8,806 bases of DNA from Caryophanales bacterium UBA782 (GCA_002296455.1 DBJG01000024.1:1-8806), one strand, 5' to 3'; positions 1-8,758 are shown, counted from the stretch's first letter. Made by a program: numbers and translations. The notes: generated by a model not told the origin, from the sequence alone.

Positions 1-143
1 CCATCACTGGTCTCGGACTTATGGATGCCAAGAAACTCGTTGATTCCGCTCCAGTCGCTATCAAAGAGAAGATTTCCCCAGCCGAAGCGGAGAGCTACAA
101 AGCTCAGCTCACCGAAACCGGTGCCGAAGTCGAAATCAAATAA
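1..143 (+). CDS. rplL: 50S ribosomal protein L7/L12, C-terminal fragment (5' end outside window)
   Basis: The first whole codon starts at base 3 and the frame ends at TAA 141-143. The 46 visible residues begin [17 protein letters not shown] and end GAEVEIK. This is the C-terminal domain of L7/L12, which in the family recruits translation GTPases such as EF-Tu and EF-G to the ribosomal stalk; the GLGL-x-x-AK-x-LVD-x-AP pattern and the GAEVE(I/L)K ending are diagnostic. The N-terminal dimerisation domain and the hinge lie upstream of the window. It is the expected upstream neighbour of the ybxB-rpoB-rpoC cluster in Firmicutes. Nothing looks broken; the fragment is cut only by the window edge. 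Confidence 0.95.
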   Translation, partial: ITGLGLMDAKKLVDSAPVAIKEKISPAEAESYKAQLTETGAEVEIK

Positions 144-167
144 GATTCGTTCTCCATTTGATTTTTA

Positions 168-205
168 CCCCTCTCTTACTCTCATCGCAGTAAGGGAGGG
201 GGTTT
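168..205 (+). terminator. Hairpin after rplL: probable leaky terminator/attenuator or processing site
   Basis: Bases 168-180 pair with 189-201 over 13 bp, with a single G-U wobble (174/195) and an 8-base loop at 181-188. Only three T follow (203-205) before CCC, so the U-tract is poor and full termination is unlikely. In E. coli a partial terminator sits between rplL and rpoB and lowers polymerase expression relative to ribosomal proteins. I infer the same role here, upstream of the methyltransferase; an RNase processing site is the main alternative. No convincing promoter is seen elsewhere in 144-229, so rpoBC probably depends on read-through. Confidence 0.6.
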
Positions 206-229
206 CCCGTATTAAAAGAGGTTTATAAA

Positions 230-832
230 ATGCCCCAGTATTTCTCCTCAATTGCTCCTAAGGAAGTGCGCTATTACCCTTATGAAGCGGATATACTTGG
301 ACATAAATTCACTCTCTTGGGGACAAGCGGGACCTTCTCCAAAGAGCATTTGGACGATGGCACGAAGTATTTGCTTGAAACCATCTTCCAAATGGATCTT
401 GGAACAAAGATCCTCGACATGGGGTGCGGTACAGGCCCAATCGGACTAATTCTGGCCGCATCTGACCCTTCTAGGCACGTCACTATGTGCGATGTCAATG
501 AAAGGGCTCTCGCACTCGCAAAAGAAAATGCCAAAACGCTTGGTGTTGAAAAGCGAGTCGACATTGTCACTAGCGATGTTTACCTCTCCATTCACTCCAC
601 CTTCTCTTCCATCATCTCTAACCCGCCGATAAGGGCTGGCAAGAAAGTCACCTATGCGATTTACGATGGTGCCTTATCGCACCTTGAGGAAAACGGTTCG
701 CTTTATCTCGTCGTTCGTCGTCAACAAGGTGCTGAATCTGTCTACGCTCACTTATTAACCTTATTTAAAAGAGTAGAAGTGCTTCGGCGCAAAAAGGGGT
801 TTTGGATCCTATTAGCAACCAACAAGGAGTAA
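230..832 (+). CDS. ybxB: RsmC-like class I SAM-dependent (rRNA) methyltransferase, YbxB family
   Basis: A 200-residue class I methyltransferase. The SAM-binding motif I is ILDMGCGTGPIG (residues 61-72), the acidic motif II region is CDVNERA (87-93), and the catalytic motif IV is SNPPIRAGK (130-138), the N-P-P signature of N-methyltransferases acting on exocyclic base amines. E. coli RsmC makes m2G1207 in 16S rRNA, but this protein has only the single catalytic domain, as in the Bacillus YbxB type, whose length (about 200 aa) and position between rplL and rpoB match. An rRNA guanine target is inferred, not shown. The start at 230 is supported by AAAAGAGG at 214-221, 8 bases upstream. The 3' end overlaps the rpoB ribosome binding site, suggesting coupled translation. 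No signal peptide or membrane segment is evident. Confidence 0.9.
   Translation: MPQYFSSIAPKEVRYYPYEADILGHKFTLLGTSGTFSKEHLDDGTKYLLETIFQMDLGTKILDMGCGTGPIGLILAASDPSRHVTMCDVNERALALAKENAKTLGVEKRVDIVTSDVYLSIHSTFSSIISNPPIRAGKKVTYAIYDGALSHLEENGSLYLVVRRQQGAESVYAHLLTLFKRVEVLRRKKGFWILLATNKE
824..829 (+). promoter_or_regulatory. rpoB ribosome binding site, inside the ybxB 3' end
   Basis: AAGGAG lies in the last two sense codons of the methyltransferase (Lys-Glu), 6 bases before ATG 836. It fixes the rpoB start at 836 rather than the second in-frame ATG at 854, which has no comparable site. Its overlap with the upstream gene, plus the 3-base gap between stop and start, suggests ribosomes terminating on ybxB help initiate rpoB. 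Confidence 0.8.
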
Positions 833-835
833 ATA

Positions 836-3800
836 ATGACCAAAGAAAACAAGATGGCCGATGGCTATGAAAACTATGCGACGTTAGAAGACGGGCGCAT
901 CAATTTCTCCAAAATCAGCGGATCTCTCCCTCTTCCCTATCTCGTCGAGATTCAAACCGAATCGTTCAAATGGTTCCTTGAAAAAGGCCTCGATGAGGTC
1001 ATGAAGGAGGTTTTCCCGATTTATAATTACGCTGGAAACGTCTCTATTGATTATGTATCCAGTCGCTTCGAGAGTCCAGAATACGGACCTCTCGATTGTA
1101 AGGAAGGAGACCTCACTTATTCAAGCAAGCTCAAGGTTTCCCTCCGCTTGAACGATCATACGACTGGCGAAATTAAAGAGGACAACGAAGTCTTCATGGG
1201 CGATGTCCCGATGATGACGGATAACGGCACCTTTATCGTCAATGGCGCAGAACGCGTCATCGTGAGCCAAATCGTGCGTTCTCCTGGTGCTTATTTCCAA
1301 GACACCGTCGATGCTTCTCAAACGCATTTCTATAATGGCGAAATCATTCCTACCCGTGGTACTTGGCTTCAATTCGAAAGCGATGCCAAAGGCATCATGT
1401 GGGTGCGCATTGACCGTCAGCGCAAAATGCCGGCGACGATTCTTTTCAAAGCACTTGGCTTTGATAGCGAAAGAAAGATCGAAGAACTCTTTGGCGACAG
1501 CGAAGCGATGAAGCTTACCTTAGCCAAAGACAGCGCGATTAAAACGGAAAATGACGCCCTTATCGATATTTTCCGTAAATTAAAACCAGGCGAGCCTATC
1601 ACGCAAAACGGCGTTATCGAGTTCCTCGTCCAAAAATTCTTTGATGAGAAACGCTACGACTTAGGAAGAGCCGGCCGTTTTAAGTACGCACAAAAACTTG
1701 GTATCTATAACCGTCTCCCTGGCCGCATTTTGGCCGAGAATCTCGTCGATGCGAATGGTGAAATCCTCACCAACGAAGAAACGGGCGAAGCGTTCGTGAG
1801 CGGCTATAAGCTCACCAAGAGCGATGTTGCTTATCTTCGCGACAAAGAAGTTTTCGAGAATGGCGCGATGGAAAAGAAACTCGCCGTCAACGAGGCGATT
1901 GATAATAATTCGACCGTCAACGTCGTCAAAGTGTACGCTAACGACAAGCCTTCCGAGAAAGTCGTTTCCATCATCGGTAACGATTTGAACTGCATTTTGC
2001 CACGTGTCACGATCAGCGATATGGTCGCGTGTTTCTCTTATTTCTGCAATATTCAAGATGGAATCGGCGAAACCGACGATATCGATCACCTTGGCAACCG
2101 CCGCGTCCGCTGCGTGGGTGAGCTTCTTCAAACTCAATTCCGCATCGGTCTTACCAAAATGGCGAAAACCGTGCAGCAAAAGATGTCCATTAGCGATCTT
2201 GCTAGCGCAAAGCCGCAATCGCTTGTCAATATCCGCCCATTAACAAGCTCCATCCGCGAGTTCTTTGCTTCCAGCCAGCTCTCGCAATTCATGGATCAAA
2301 CCAACCCTCTTGCCGAGCTTACCAATAAGCGCCGTATTTCCGCGCTTGGCCCTGGTGGTTTAGCGAGAAAACGCGTCTCCATGGAAGTTCGTGACGTCCA
2401 TTACACGCATTATGGCCGTATTTGCCCAATTGAAACACCAGAAGGACAGAATATCGGCTTAATCAACAACCTTTGCACCTACGCGCGCATTAATAAATAT
2501 GGATTTATCCAAACTCCATATCGTATCGTCATCCATGAGAATGGCCACGATTATGTTTCGGACAAAGCTGAGTATTTGAGTGCTGATGATGAAAGAGGAC
2601 AATACATCGCTGAAGCGAACATTCGCCTTGGCGAGCCGGTTGAAATCACAGTCGATGGCGAAAAGATGCTCGTCAAAGAGATTCTCGAAGACGAAGTCGT
2701 TTGCCGTCATGACGACGATAACATCCGTGTGAGCAAAGCCCGTATTTCCTACGTTGATGTCTCACCAAAACAAGTTGTTTCTATTGCGACTGCCTGTATT
2801 CCGTTCCTTGAGAACGATGACTCTCACCGTGCTCTTATGGGTGCGAACATGCAGCGTCAAGCTTTGCCGCTTCTCCGTCCATCTTTGGCCCGTGTCGGAA
2901 CTGGCATGGAAGGCATTATTGCCCGCGACAGCGGTTTAGCCGTCGTTGCTGCCAATGATGGTCTCGTCACCTATACCGATAGCTCTACCATCGAAGTGAA
3001 AGAGGGCAAGAGCAAACGCACCTACAAACTTCAAAAATTCGACCGCAGCAACCAAGGAACCTGCATCAACCAAAACCCAATCGTCAAAGTTGGCGACGAA
3101 ATTAAGAAGGGTCAAGTAATCGCAGATGGCCCAGCCATGAAAAACGGCGAGCTGGCCCTTGGCCAAAACGTGCTCATCGCCTATATGACGTGGCATGGTT
3201 ATAACTACGAAGACGCTGTCATCTTGAGTGAAAGAATGGTCAAAGATGACACATATACCTCCATTCATATTGAATCTCACGATATCGAATGCCGTGAGAC
3301 CAAACTCGGTAACGAAGAGATTACCCGTGACATTCCAAATGTCAGTGATGAAGCTAAAACGTATTTGGACGAAAGAGGCATTATCATCCCTGGCGCGGAA
3401 GTCAAAGAAGGGGATATCCTCGTTGGCAAAACCACGCCAAAAGGTCAGACGGAGCCAACCCCTGAAGAAAAACTTCTTATGGCGATTTTCGCCGAAAAGA
3501 CCAAAGACGGGAAAGATTCTTCTCTCCGTGTTCCACATGGTGGAGCTGGCATTGTGCTTGGCGTTCGTACCTATAGCCGCAAGAACAAAGATCCGCTCCC
3601 TCCAGGAGTGATTGAAAAAGTCCGTGTCTACATCGTTCAAAAGAGGAAAATCTCCGAAGGCGATAAGATGTCTGGACGCCATGGTAATAAAGGCGTTATT
3701 TCCAAGATTCTTCCAGTCGAGGATATGCCATTCCTTCCAGATGGCACCCCAATCGATATCATGCTTTCTCCAATGGGCGTTCCTTCCCGTATGAACATTG

Positions 3801-4549
3801 GGCAGATCAGCGAAATCCATCTTGGACTCGCATGCCAAAAACTTGGTTTGCGCGTTGCTACGCCAGTATTCGATGGCGCTAACGATAAAGAGATTAAGAA
3901 TCTCATGGATAGAGCCGGCATTTCCGAAGACGGCAAAGCCATCCTTTATGATGGACAAACCGGCGAACGCTTTGCGGAAAGAATTTCCGTTGGCGTCATG
4001 TACATGATTAAACTCGTCCACATGGTCGACGATAAACTCCATGCCCGTGCGACAGGCCCATATAGCTTAGTCACCCAGCAGCCTCTAGGCGGAAAAGCAC
4101 AGAATGGTGGTCAGCGTTTCGGTGAGATGGAAGTCTGGGCTCTTGAAGCCTATGGCGCCGCTCATACCTTGCAAGAAATGATGACCGTCAAGAGCGATGA
4201 CCGCGTTGGTAGACGCAAAGCCTACGAAGCCATCATCAAAGGCATGCCGCTTCCTCGTCCTGGAATGCCAGAAGCCTTCAAGGTCTTTACCAAAGAACTC
4301 AAGGGCTTATGCGTGGATGTGCACCTTTACGACCACGAGAATGACATCATTTCGATGGATGACCTTGCCAAAGAAGCTCTCATCGAAGAGCGTAAAGTCA
4401 ATAGCGCCATCCGTAACCTCACTTCACCTCGCGAAGAGGAAACTCGTGACACCATTGAAGTCGATTCCCACGATGAGAATGAAGCACTTCTAGAAGAAGG
4501 GCTCTCGATTCATAGCGGTGCTGCTGGCGAAGGCAGCAACGAAGACTAA
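836..4549 (+). CDS. rpoB: DNA-directed RNA polymerase subunit beta
   Basis: Beta subunit of the core RNA polymerase, forming one side of the active cleft; it binds the RNA-DNA hybrid and is the rifampicin target. The 1237 residues exceed B. subtilis beta (about 1190), mainly through a long tail. Visible landmarks in order: protrusion and lobe (about 25-440) including [14 protein letters not shown]; the rifampicin cluster (about 480-505); fork loop 2 (about 505-515); PIETPEGQN (about 532-539); YNYEDA with E792-D793 (E. coli E813-D814); [12 protein letters not shown] with K944 and K952 (E. coli K1065, K1073) at the catalytic centre; and the switch/anchor region with QQPLGGKAQ and [14 protein letters not shown] (about 1080-1110). 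The final 41 residues contain 14 acidic ones. Unusual residues are N497 (E. coli H526), ARKRVS at 510-515 (usual TRERAG) and Q538 (E. coli P567). The frame is intact and no TGA is read through. Confidence 0.98.
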   Translation: MTKENKMADGYENYATLEDGRINFSKISGSLPLPYLVEIQTESFKWFLEKGLDEVMKEVFPIYNYAGNVSIDYVSSRFESPEYGPLDCKEGDLTYSSKLKVSLRLNDHTTGEIKEDNEVFMGDVPMMTDNGTFIVNGAERVIVSQIVRSPGAYFQDTVDASQTHFYNGEIIPTRGTWLQFESDAKGIMWVRIDRQRKMPATILFKALGFDSERKIEELFGDSEAMKLTLAKDSAIKTENDALIDIFRKLKPGEPITQNGVIEFLVQKFFDEKRYDLGRAGRFKYAQKLGIYNRLPGRILAENLVDANGEILTNEETGEAFVSGYKLTKSDVAYLRDKEVFENGAMEKKLAVNEAIDNNSTVNVVKVYANDKPSEKVVSIIGNDLNCILPRVTISDMVACFSYFCNIQDGIGETDDIDHLGNRRVRCVGELLQTQFRIGLTKMAKTVQQKMSISDLASAKPQSLVNIRPLTSSIREFFASSQLSQFMDQTNPLAELTNKRRISALGPGGLARKRVSMEVRDVHYTHYGRICPIETPEGQNIGLINNLCTYARINKYGFIQTPYRIVIHENGHDYVSDKAEYLSADDERGQYIAEANIRLGEPVEITVDGEKMLVKEILEDEVVCRHDDDNIRVSKARISYVDVSPKQVVSIATACIPFLENDDSHRALMGANMQRQALPLLRPSLARVGTGMEGIIARDSGLAVVAANDGLVTYTDSSTIEVKEGKSKRTYKLQKFDRSNQGTCINQNPIVKVGDEIKKGQVIADGPAMKNGELALGQNVLIAYMTWHGYNYEDAVILSERMVKDDTYTSIHIESHDIECRETKLGNEEITRDIPNVSDEAKTYLDERGIIIPGAEVKEGDILVGKTTPKGQTEPTPEEKLLMAIFAEKTKDGKDSSLRVPHGGAGIVLGVRTYSRKNKDPLPPGVIEKVRVYIVQKRKISEGDKMSGRHGNKGVISKILPVEDMPFLPDGTPIDIMLSPMGVPSRMNIGQISEIHLGLACQKLGLRVATPVFDGANDKEIKNLMDRAGISEDGKAILYDGQTGERFAERISVGVMYMIKLVHMVDDKLHARATGPYSLVTQQPLGGKAQNGGQRFGEMEVWALEAYGAAHTLQEMMTVKSDDRVGRRKAYEAIIKGMPLPRPGMPEAFKVFTKELKGLCVDVHLYDHENDIISMDDLAKEALIEERKVNSAIRNLTSPREEETRDTIEVDSHDENEALLEEGLSIHSGAAGEGSNED

Positions 4550-4551
4550 GG

Positions 4552-4560
4552 AAAGGAGAT
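4552..4560 (+). promoter_or_regulatory. rpoC ribosome binding site
   Basis: AAAGGAGAT sits in the 19-base gap between the rpoB stop (4547-4549) and ATG 4569. The AAGGAG core ends 10 bases before the start. It is the strongest such site in the window and supports the 4569 start; there is no room for a promoter in this gap. Confidence 0.8.
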
Positions 4561-4568
4561 AACTAATC

Positions 4569-7500
4569 ATGTTTGATATCAATGAATTAGCGGCGATGCA
4601 AGTTGGCCTTGCCTCTCCTGAAACGATCCGAAACTGGAGCCATGGTGAAGTCACGCGCCCAGAAACCATCAACTATCGTAGTCAAAAGCCAGAAATGGGC
4701 GGATTATTCTGCGAAAAGATTTTCGGTCCGGCAAAAGATTACGAATGCCATTGTGGCAAATACAAAAAGATTCGTTATCAAGGCATCACCTGCGAAAAAT
4801 GTGGTGTCGAAGTCATTTCCAAAGAATGGAGAAGAGAGAGATTCGGGCACATTGAGCTCGTTTCTCCTTGCTCCCACATTTGGTATCTCAAAGGCATTCC
4901 TAGCCGTATGGGGCTTGTCCTTGATATGTCGCCAAAAGAGCTTGAGGAAATCATCTATTTCGCGGCTCACGTCGTTTTGAACCCAGGTCAATCTAGCGTT
5001 CTCAAATACAAGCAATTCCTCGATGAGAAGAATGCTCGTGTCGTCTTTGTCGATGCGATTAACGCCCTTAAGCCTGAGATTCCAGCGGAATCGGCGGACG
5101 CATTGCTTGCCGATGAGCTCATCGCTAAAATGCAGAATCCGAATGAGACGTTCGATTTCTTCACCAATGCGAATTTCATCTACAAATATACCGGTGCCGA
5201 ATTCGGCGAAGGTGCTGCGGCCATTAAACGTCTTCTCCAAGAAGTTGATTTGGACAAAGAATTCAAAGAAATCAGTGCTGAAATCGGTGACTTGAATGGC
5301 CAACGCCGTCTGAAACTCACAAAGAGACTTGAAGTCATTCAAGCATTCCGCGATAGCAATCAAAAGCCAGAATGGATGGTGCTTGATGTCATTCCTGTCA
5401 TCCCGCCAGATCTCCGTCCGATGCTTCAGCTCGATGGCGGACGTTTTGCGGCGAGTGACCTTAACGATTTATATCGCCGTGTCATTTCCCGTAACACCCG
5501 TTTGAAGAAACTTATCGATATGAATGCCCCATACGTCATTCTCATGAACGAGAAACGTATGCTTCAAGAAGCGGTTGACGCTCTTATCGATAATGGTCGC
5601 CGTTCTAAACCTGTCACCGGTCCGAATGGCCGTGCGCTTAAATCCTTATCCAGTGGATTAAAAGGAAAACAAGGACGCTTCCGTCAGAACTTGCTCGGAA
5701 AACGTGTTGATTATAGTGGTCGTTCCGTTATCGCGGTTGGGCCAGACCTCAAGATGTATCAATGTGGTCTCCCTCGCGAGATGGCGATTCAGCTTCTCCG
5801 CCCATTCATCGCCGCGATTCTCATCAAACGTGGCTATGTGAGCGCGCATAAACAAGCGGACAAAATCATCGACCGTTACGATTCTGTCGTTTACGACATT
5901 GTTGAAGAAATCATTGGGCAGCATCCAGTGCTTCTCAACCGCGCCCCAACGCTTCATAGACTTGGCATCCAAGCCTTCCAGCCGAAGCTTGTTGATGGCC
6001 ACGCAATCCGTCTTCACCCACTCGTTTGCCCGGGCTTCAACGCCGACTTCGATGGTGACCAGATGGCTGTTCACGTCCCTCTTGGGAAAGCTGCGCAAGA
6101 AGAAGCCCTCGATTTGATGCTTGCTAGCAACAACATCCTCGGCCCGAAAGATGGTAAGCCAATTGTCATTCCTTCTCAGGATATGATTGTTGGTAACTAC
6201 TGGCTCACCCTTGAAGAGACGAAAGAAGATTATTTGGCGCGTGTTGCCAAACTCCGTTCCATCAAAATCTACGATTCTAATGCGTTAGAGAAGACCGCGA
6301 ACGAAGAACAAGCACGCGAATATGAGCGTTTTGCTGAGATGGAAGGAACTGTTTTCTCTTCCGTCGCTGAAGTGATTCACGCTTACGAGACCCATGTAAT
6401 CGGTCTCCACGACCGCATCGCGATCCGTAGTGAATCTCTCCACAAGACCTTTGCGCCAGAAAATGATCCAGACAACATTGCCGGTTATGGTCTTCCTTTC
6501 TATGCAAAAGGAAAATACATGCTCACATCCGTTGGTAAGGTCATCTTCAATGAGATTTTCCCAGACGATTTCCGCTACATCAATAGTGATCCGAAAGCGG
6601 ATATTGACGAAATCAAGAGTTGGTTCGTACCAAAAGGAACCGATATCAAAGAGGCCATTCATGCCCACAAAGTCAACCTTCCTATCAATAAGAAGAGACT
6701 TGGCACCCTTATCGATATCGTCTTCCACAAATACGATATGAATAACCCAGCTCGTGTGGAGGGCACTCCATCTAAGACGAGTGCGATTCTCGATAAAATC
6801 AAGGATCAAGGATTCGAATATTCAACTGTTTCTGCCGTCACTGTCGCTGGTAGCGATATCACCCCAGTCTCTGGCAAATACGAAATCGTGAATAAAGGCT
6901 ATGAGAAAGTCGACCAAATCACCGACTTATATCGCGAAGGCTTTATGTCCGACAAAGAACGTCATAACCAAGTGGTTGCCGTTTGGAACAAAGTCACGGA
7001 TGAAGTCACGGAAAAAGTTAAGGAAGCCATTTCAAGCGATAAGCGTAACCCGCTTGTCGTCATGGCGGATTCTGGTGCTCGTGGTAATATCGGTAACTTC
7101 GCTCAGTTAATCGGTATGAAGGGTCTTGTCATGAACCCAAAGAATGAAGCGATTGAGCTTCCTGTTGTCTCTGGGTATCGTGAAGGTCTTACCGTCGGTG
7201 AGTTCTTCATTAATACACACGGTGCCCGTAAAGGTGGTGCCGATACCGCGCTTAAGACCGCTGACTCTGGCTATCTTACCCGTCGACTCGTTGACGTCGC
7301 CCAAGACGTCATCGTTCGCGAAGAGGATTGCCACTGCGATCACGGCTTCCTTGTGCGTGAGATTCGCGATACCGCCCGTGATCTTGTCATCGTGAAGCTC
7401 GAAGACCGCTTAACAGGCCGCTTCGCGATGCATGACATCTTTGATGAAGATGGAAATCTCTTAGTCAAAGGCAATACGATGATTAGCGATGAGCAAGCGA

Positions 7501-8600
7501 AAGCCATCGTTAAAGCAGGTATCAAAGAAGTGGAAATCCGTTCCATCTTCACTTGTGAAACGAAGAACGGCGTTTGCCAGCACTGCTATGGCCGCAATAT
7601 GGCGACAGGACGTCTTGTTGAGGTTGGCGATGCAGTCGGTATCATGGCCGCTCAATCCATCGGTGAACCAGGCACTCAGCTTACCCTCCGTGTCTTCCAC
7701 GCTGGTGGTGTTGCCGGAAACGACATCACGCAAGGTTTGCCTCGTGTTCAAGAACTTGTGGAAGCCCGTAACCCGAAAGGCGAGGCTCTTATCAGTGAAA
7801 TTGATGGAACTGTCACTTCGATTGAAAACGTCGAAGGCGGTCGTTATAACGTCACGATTACAAGTTCCAGTTCTTCTACTATAGAACAACCAGAAGGCCC
7901 AGAGGTGAAGAGTTATCTCACCGCTTATGGCGTGCGCTTACGCGTCAAGAAGGGCGATCACGTCGAAGCAGGTGGAAAGATCACCGAAGGCGCGGTCAAT
8001 CCAAAGCAACTACTCGAAGTCGCAGACGTCGAGAAAGTCGAAGTCTATATGATCAAGGAAATTCAAAAAGTCTATGCCGCACAAGGTATCGGAATTTCGG
8101 ATAAACACCTTGAAATCATCATCCGTCAAATGCTTCGTAAACTCGTTGTTATTGATGGCGGAGACACCAACTTGCTCCCAGGAACGCGCGTCGATATGGA
8201 CCGTTTCACCACCGAGAACCAGAAGGCTCTTGAAGAAGGAAAACGTCCGGCCGTCGCTCATCCGCTTGTCCTTGGAATCACCAAAGCCGCTCTCGAGACC
8301 GAATCGTTCTTAAGCGCTGCTTCCTTCCAAGAAACAACCCGTGTCTTGACCGATGCTGCGATTAAAGCCAAGAGAGATTCGCTCCATGGCTTAAAAGAGA
8401 ACGTCATCACCGGAAAACTCATCCCAGCGGGAACCGGACGCTTAACGAGCACTGAAGAAGTCGTTCGTTTGGCTAACTTCTCCGTTACGGAAAAGATGAA
8501 GGAAGTTCGTGCTACCTATATTGAGGCCCACGACCGTCCAGAAGAAGCTTCGACCACCGAAGATGAGGATCAAAGTCCCGACGTCGCTAGCGAAGAATAA
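4569..8600 (+). CDS. rpoC: DNA-directed RNA polymerase subunit beta'
   Basis: Catalytic beta' subunit of RNA polymerase, 1343 residues against about 1200 in B. subtilis. The N-terminal zinc site is C60, C62, C75 and C78. The clamp/rudder region holds [19 protein letters not shown] (about 365-385). The Mg-binding loop is NADFDGDQM (491-499) with catalytic D493, D495 and D497. The bridge helix starts at HGARKG (884-889) and runs to SGYLTRR. The second zinc site is C921, C996, C1003 and C1006. The trigger-loop region follows from [18 protein letters not shown] (1027-1044). Extra length relative to Bacillus comes from a segment at about 137-212, another at about 550-591, and an acidic C-terminal tail (11 of the last 25 residues acidic). 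There is also a run of five serines near residue 1100. G890 replaces the usual bridge-helix Leu, and L1040/V1042 replace E. coli M932/T934. The frame is intact, ends in TAA, and is closed by the terminator at 8616. Confidence 0.98.
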   Translation: MFDINELAAMQVGLASPETIRNWSHGEVTRPETINYRSQKPEMGGLFCEKIFGPAKDYECHCGKYKKIRYQGITCEKCGVEVISKEWRRERFGHIELVSPCSHIWYLKGIPSRMGLVLDMSPKELEEIIYFAAHVVLNPGQSSVLKYKQFLDEKNARVVFVDAINALKPEIPAESADALLADELIAKMQNPNETFDFFTNANFIYKYTGAEFGEGAAAIKRLLQEVDLDKEFKEISAEIGDLNGQRRLKLTKRLEVIQAFRDSNQKPEWMVLDVIPVIPPDLRPMLQLDGGRFAASDLNDLYRRVISRNTRLKKLIDMNAPYVILMNEKRMLQEAVDALIDNGRRSKPVTGPNGRALKSLSSGLKGKQGRFRQNLLGKRVDYSGRSVIAVGPDLKMYQCGLPREMAIQLLRPFIAAILIKRGYVSAHKQADKIIDRYDSVVYDIVEEIIGQHPVLLNRAPTLHRLGIQAFQPKLVDGHAIRLHPLVCPGFNADFDGDQMAVHVPLGKAAQEEALDLMLASNNILGPKDGKPIVIPSQDMIVGNYWLTLEETKEDYLARVAKLRSIKIYDSNALEKTANEEQAREYERFAEMEGTVFSSVAEVIHAYETHVIGLHDRIAIRSESLHKTFAPENDPDNIAGYGLPFYAKGKYMLTSVGKVIFNEIFPDDFRYINSDPKADIDEIKSWFVPKGTDIKEAIHAHKVNLPINKKRLGTLIDIVFHKYDMNNPARVEGTPSKTSAILDKIKDQGFEYSTVSAVTVAGSDITPVSGKYEIVNKGYEKVDQITDLYREGFMSDKERHNQVVAVWNKVTDEVTEKVKEAISSDKRNPLVVMADSGARGNIGNFAQLIGMKGLVMNPKNEAIELPVVSGYREGLTVGEFFINTHGARKGGADTALKTADSGYLTRRLVDVAQDVIVREEDCHCDHGFLVREIRDTARDLVIVKLEDRLTGRFAMHDIFDEDGNLLVKGNTMISDEQAKAIVKAGIKEVEIRSIFTCETKNGVCQHCYGRNMATGRLVEVGDAVGIMAAQSIGEPGTQLTLRVFHAGGVAGNDITQGLPRVQELVEARNPKGEALISEIDGTVTSIENVEGGRYNVTITSSSSSTIEQPEGPEVKSYLTAYGVRLRVKKGDHVEAGGKITEGAVNPKQLLEVADVEKVEVYMIKEIQKVYAAQGIGISDKHLEIIIRQMLRKLVVIDGGDTNLLPGTRVDMDRFTTENQKALEEGKRPAVAHPLVLGITKAALETESFLSAASFQETTRVLTDAAIKAKRDSLHGLKENVITGKLIPAGTGRLTSTEEVVRLANFSVTEKMKEVRATYIEAHDRPEEASTTEDEDQSPDVASEE

Positions 8601-8615
8601 TCACAAGAAAGAATG

Positions 8616-8645
8616 AGCCGCGGCAATCGTCGCGGCTTTTCTTTT
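8616..8645 (+). terminator. Rho-independent terminator of the rpoBC operon
   Basis: AGCCGCG (8616-8622) pairs perfectly with CGCGGCT (8631-8637). A G-U pair (8623/8630) extends the stem to 8 bp and leaves a 6-base loop. The stem runs directly into TTTTCTTTT (8637-8645). It begins 15 bases after the rpoC stop and is a textbook intrinsic terminator, so the genes beyond it form a separate transcription unit. Confidence 0.93.
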
Positions 8646-8658
8646 GCATATCATAAAC

Positions 8659-8689
8659 AACTTGTGCGCATAAATTGAGCAAACAAGTT
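8659..8689 (+). repeat. Short inverted repeat AACTTGT/ACAAGTT in the rpoC downstream spacer
   Basis: AACTTGT (8659-8665) and ACAAGTT (8683-8689) are perfect inverted copies, separated by 17 bases and followed by two more T (8690-8691). It could be a weak back-up terminator behind the one at 8616 or an operator-like dyad. Seven base pairs with a long loop can also arise by chance, so no function is assigned. Confidence 0.3.
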
Positions 8690-8691
8690 TT

Positions 8692-8758
8692 AAGAGGATG
8701 AATAAGCTCTTTGAGATTCGGCTGCGAATTTTAGCGATTGCCTTTTTTGAATCCTCTT
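8692..8758 (+). repeat. Nested inverted repeats upstream of the last gene (possible structured leader)
   Basis: The outer arms AAGAGGAT (8692-8699) and ATCCTCTT (8751-8758) are perfect inverted copies. Inside them, 8712-8720 pairs with 8725-8733 over 9 bp with two G-U pairs and a GCTG tetraloop. Together they could fold a roughly 67-base two-stem RNA if transcription starts upstream. It does not match any riboswitch or tRNA that I recognise: the 3' part looks superficially T-arm-like but lacks a TTCGAAT loop closed by a stem. The element overlaps the candidate promoter at 8738-8765, so both cannot act in the same transcript as drawn. Confidence 0.35.

Noticed and set aside
25..228. 67-codon plus-strand open frame overlapping rplL and the hairpin
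   Set aside because: It is out of frame with the clear rplL C-terminus, strongly basic and low-complexity, and runs through the hairpin; it is a shadow frame.
224..229. TATAAA just before the methyltransferase start as a -10 box
   Set aside because: There is no -35-like sequence 16-18 bases upstream, and the run lies in the spacer between the ribosome binding site and the start codon.
854..856. Alternative rpoB start at the second ATG
   Set aside because: It lacks a well-placed ribosome binding site, while ATG 836 has AAGGAG 6 bases upstream and is 3 bases from the ybxB stop.
1661..2218. Antisense open frame (185 codons) opposite rpoB
   Set aside because: Mirror of rpoB codon bias; the sense strand encodes conserved beta sequence throughout.
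2936..4042. Long antisense open frame (368 codons) opposite rpoB
   Set aside because: It is in codon register with rpoB, so it stays open only because rpoB avoids TTA, CTA and TCA codons there; it ends exactly where rpoB uses TTA (2936-2938). The translation shows no recognisable domain.
4704..5363. Antisense open frame (219 codons) opposite rpoC
   Set aside because: Same codon-register mirror effect over an intact, highly conserved gene; no domain, ribosome binding site or promoter supports it.
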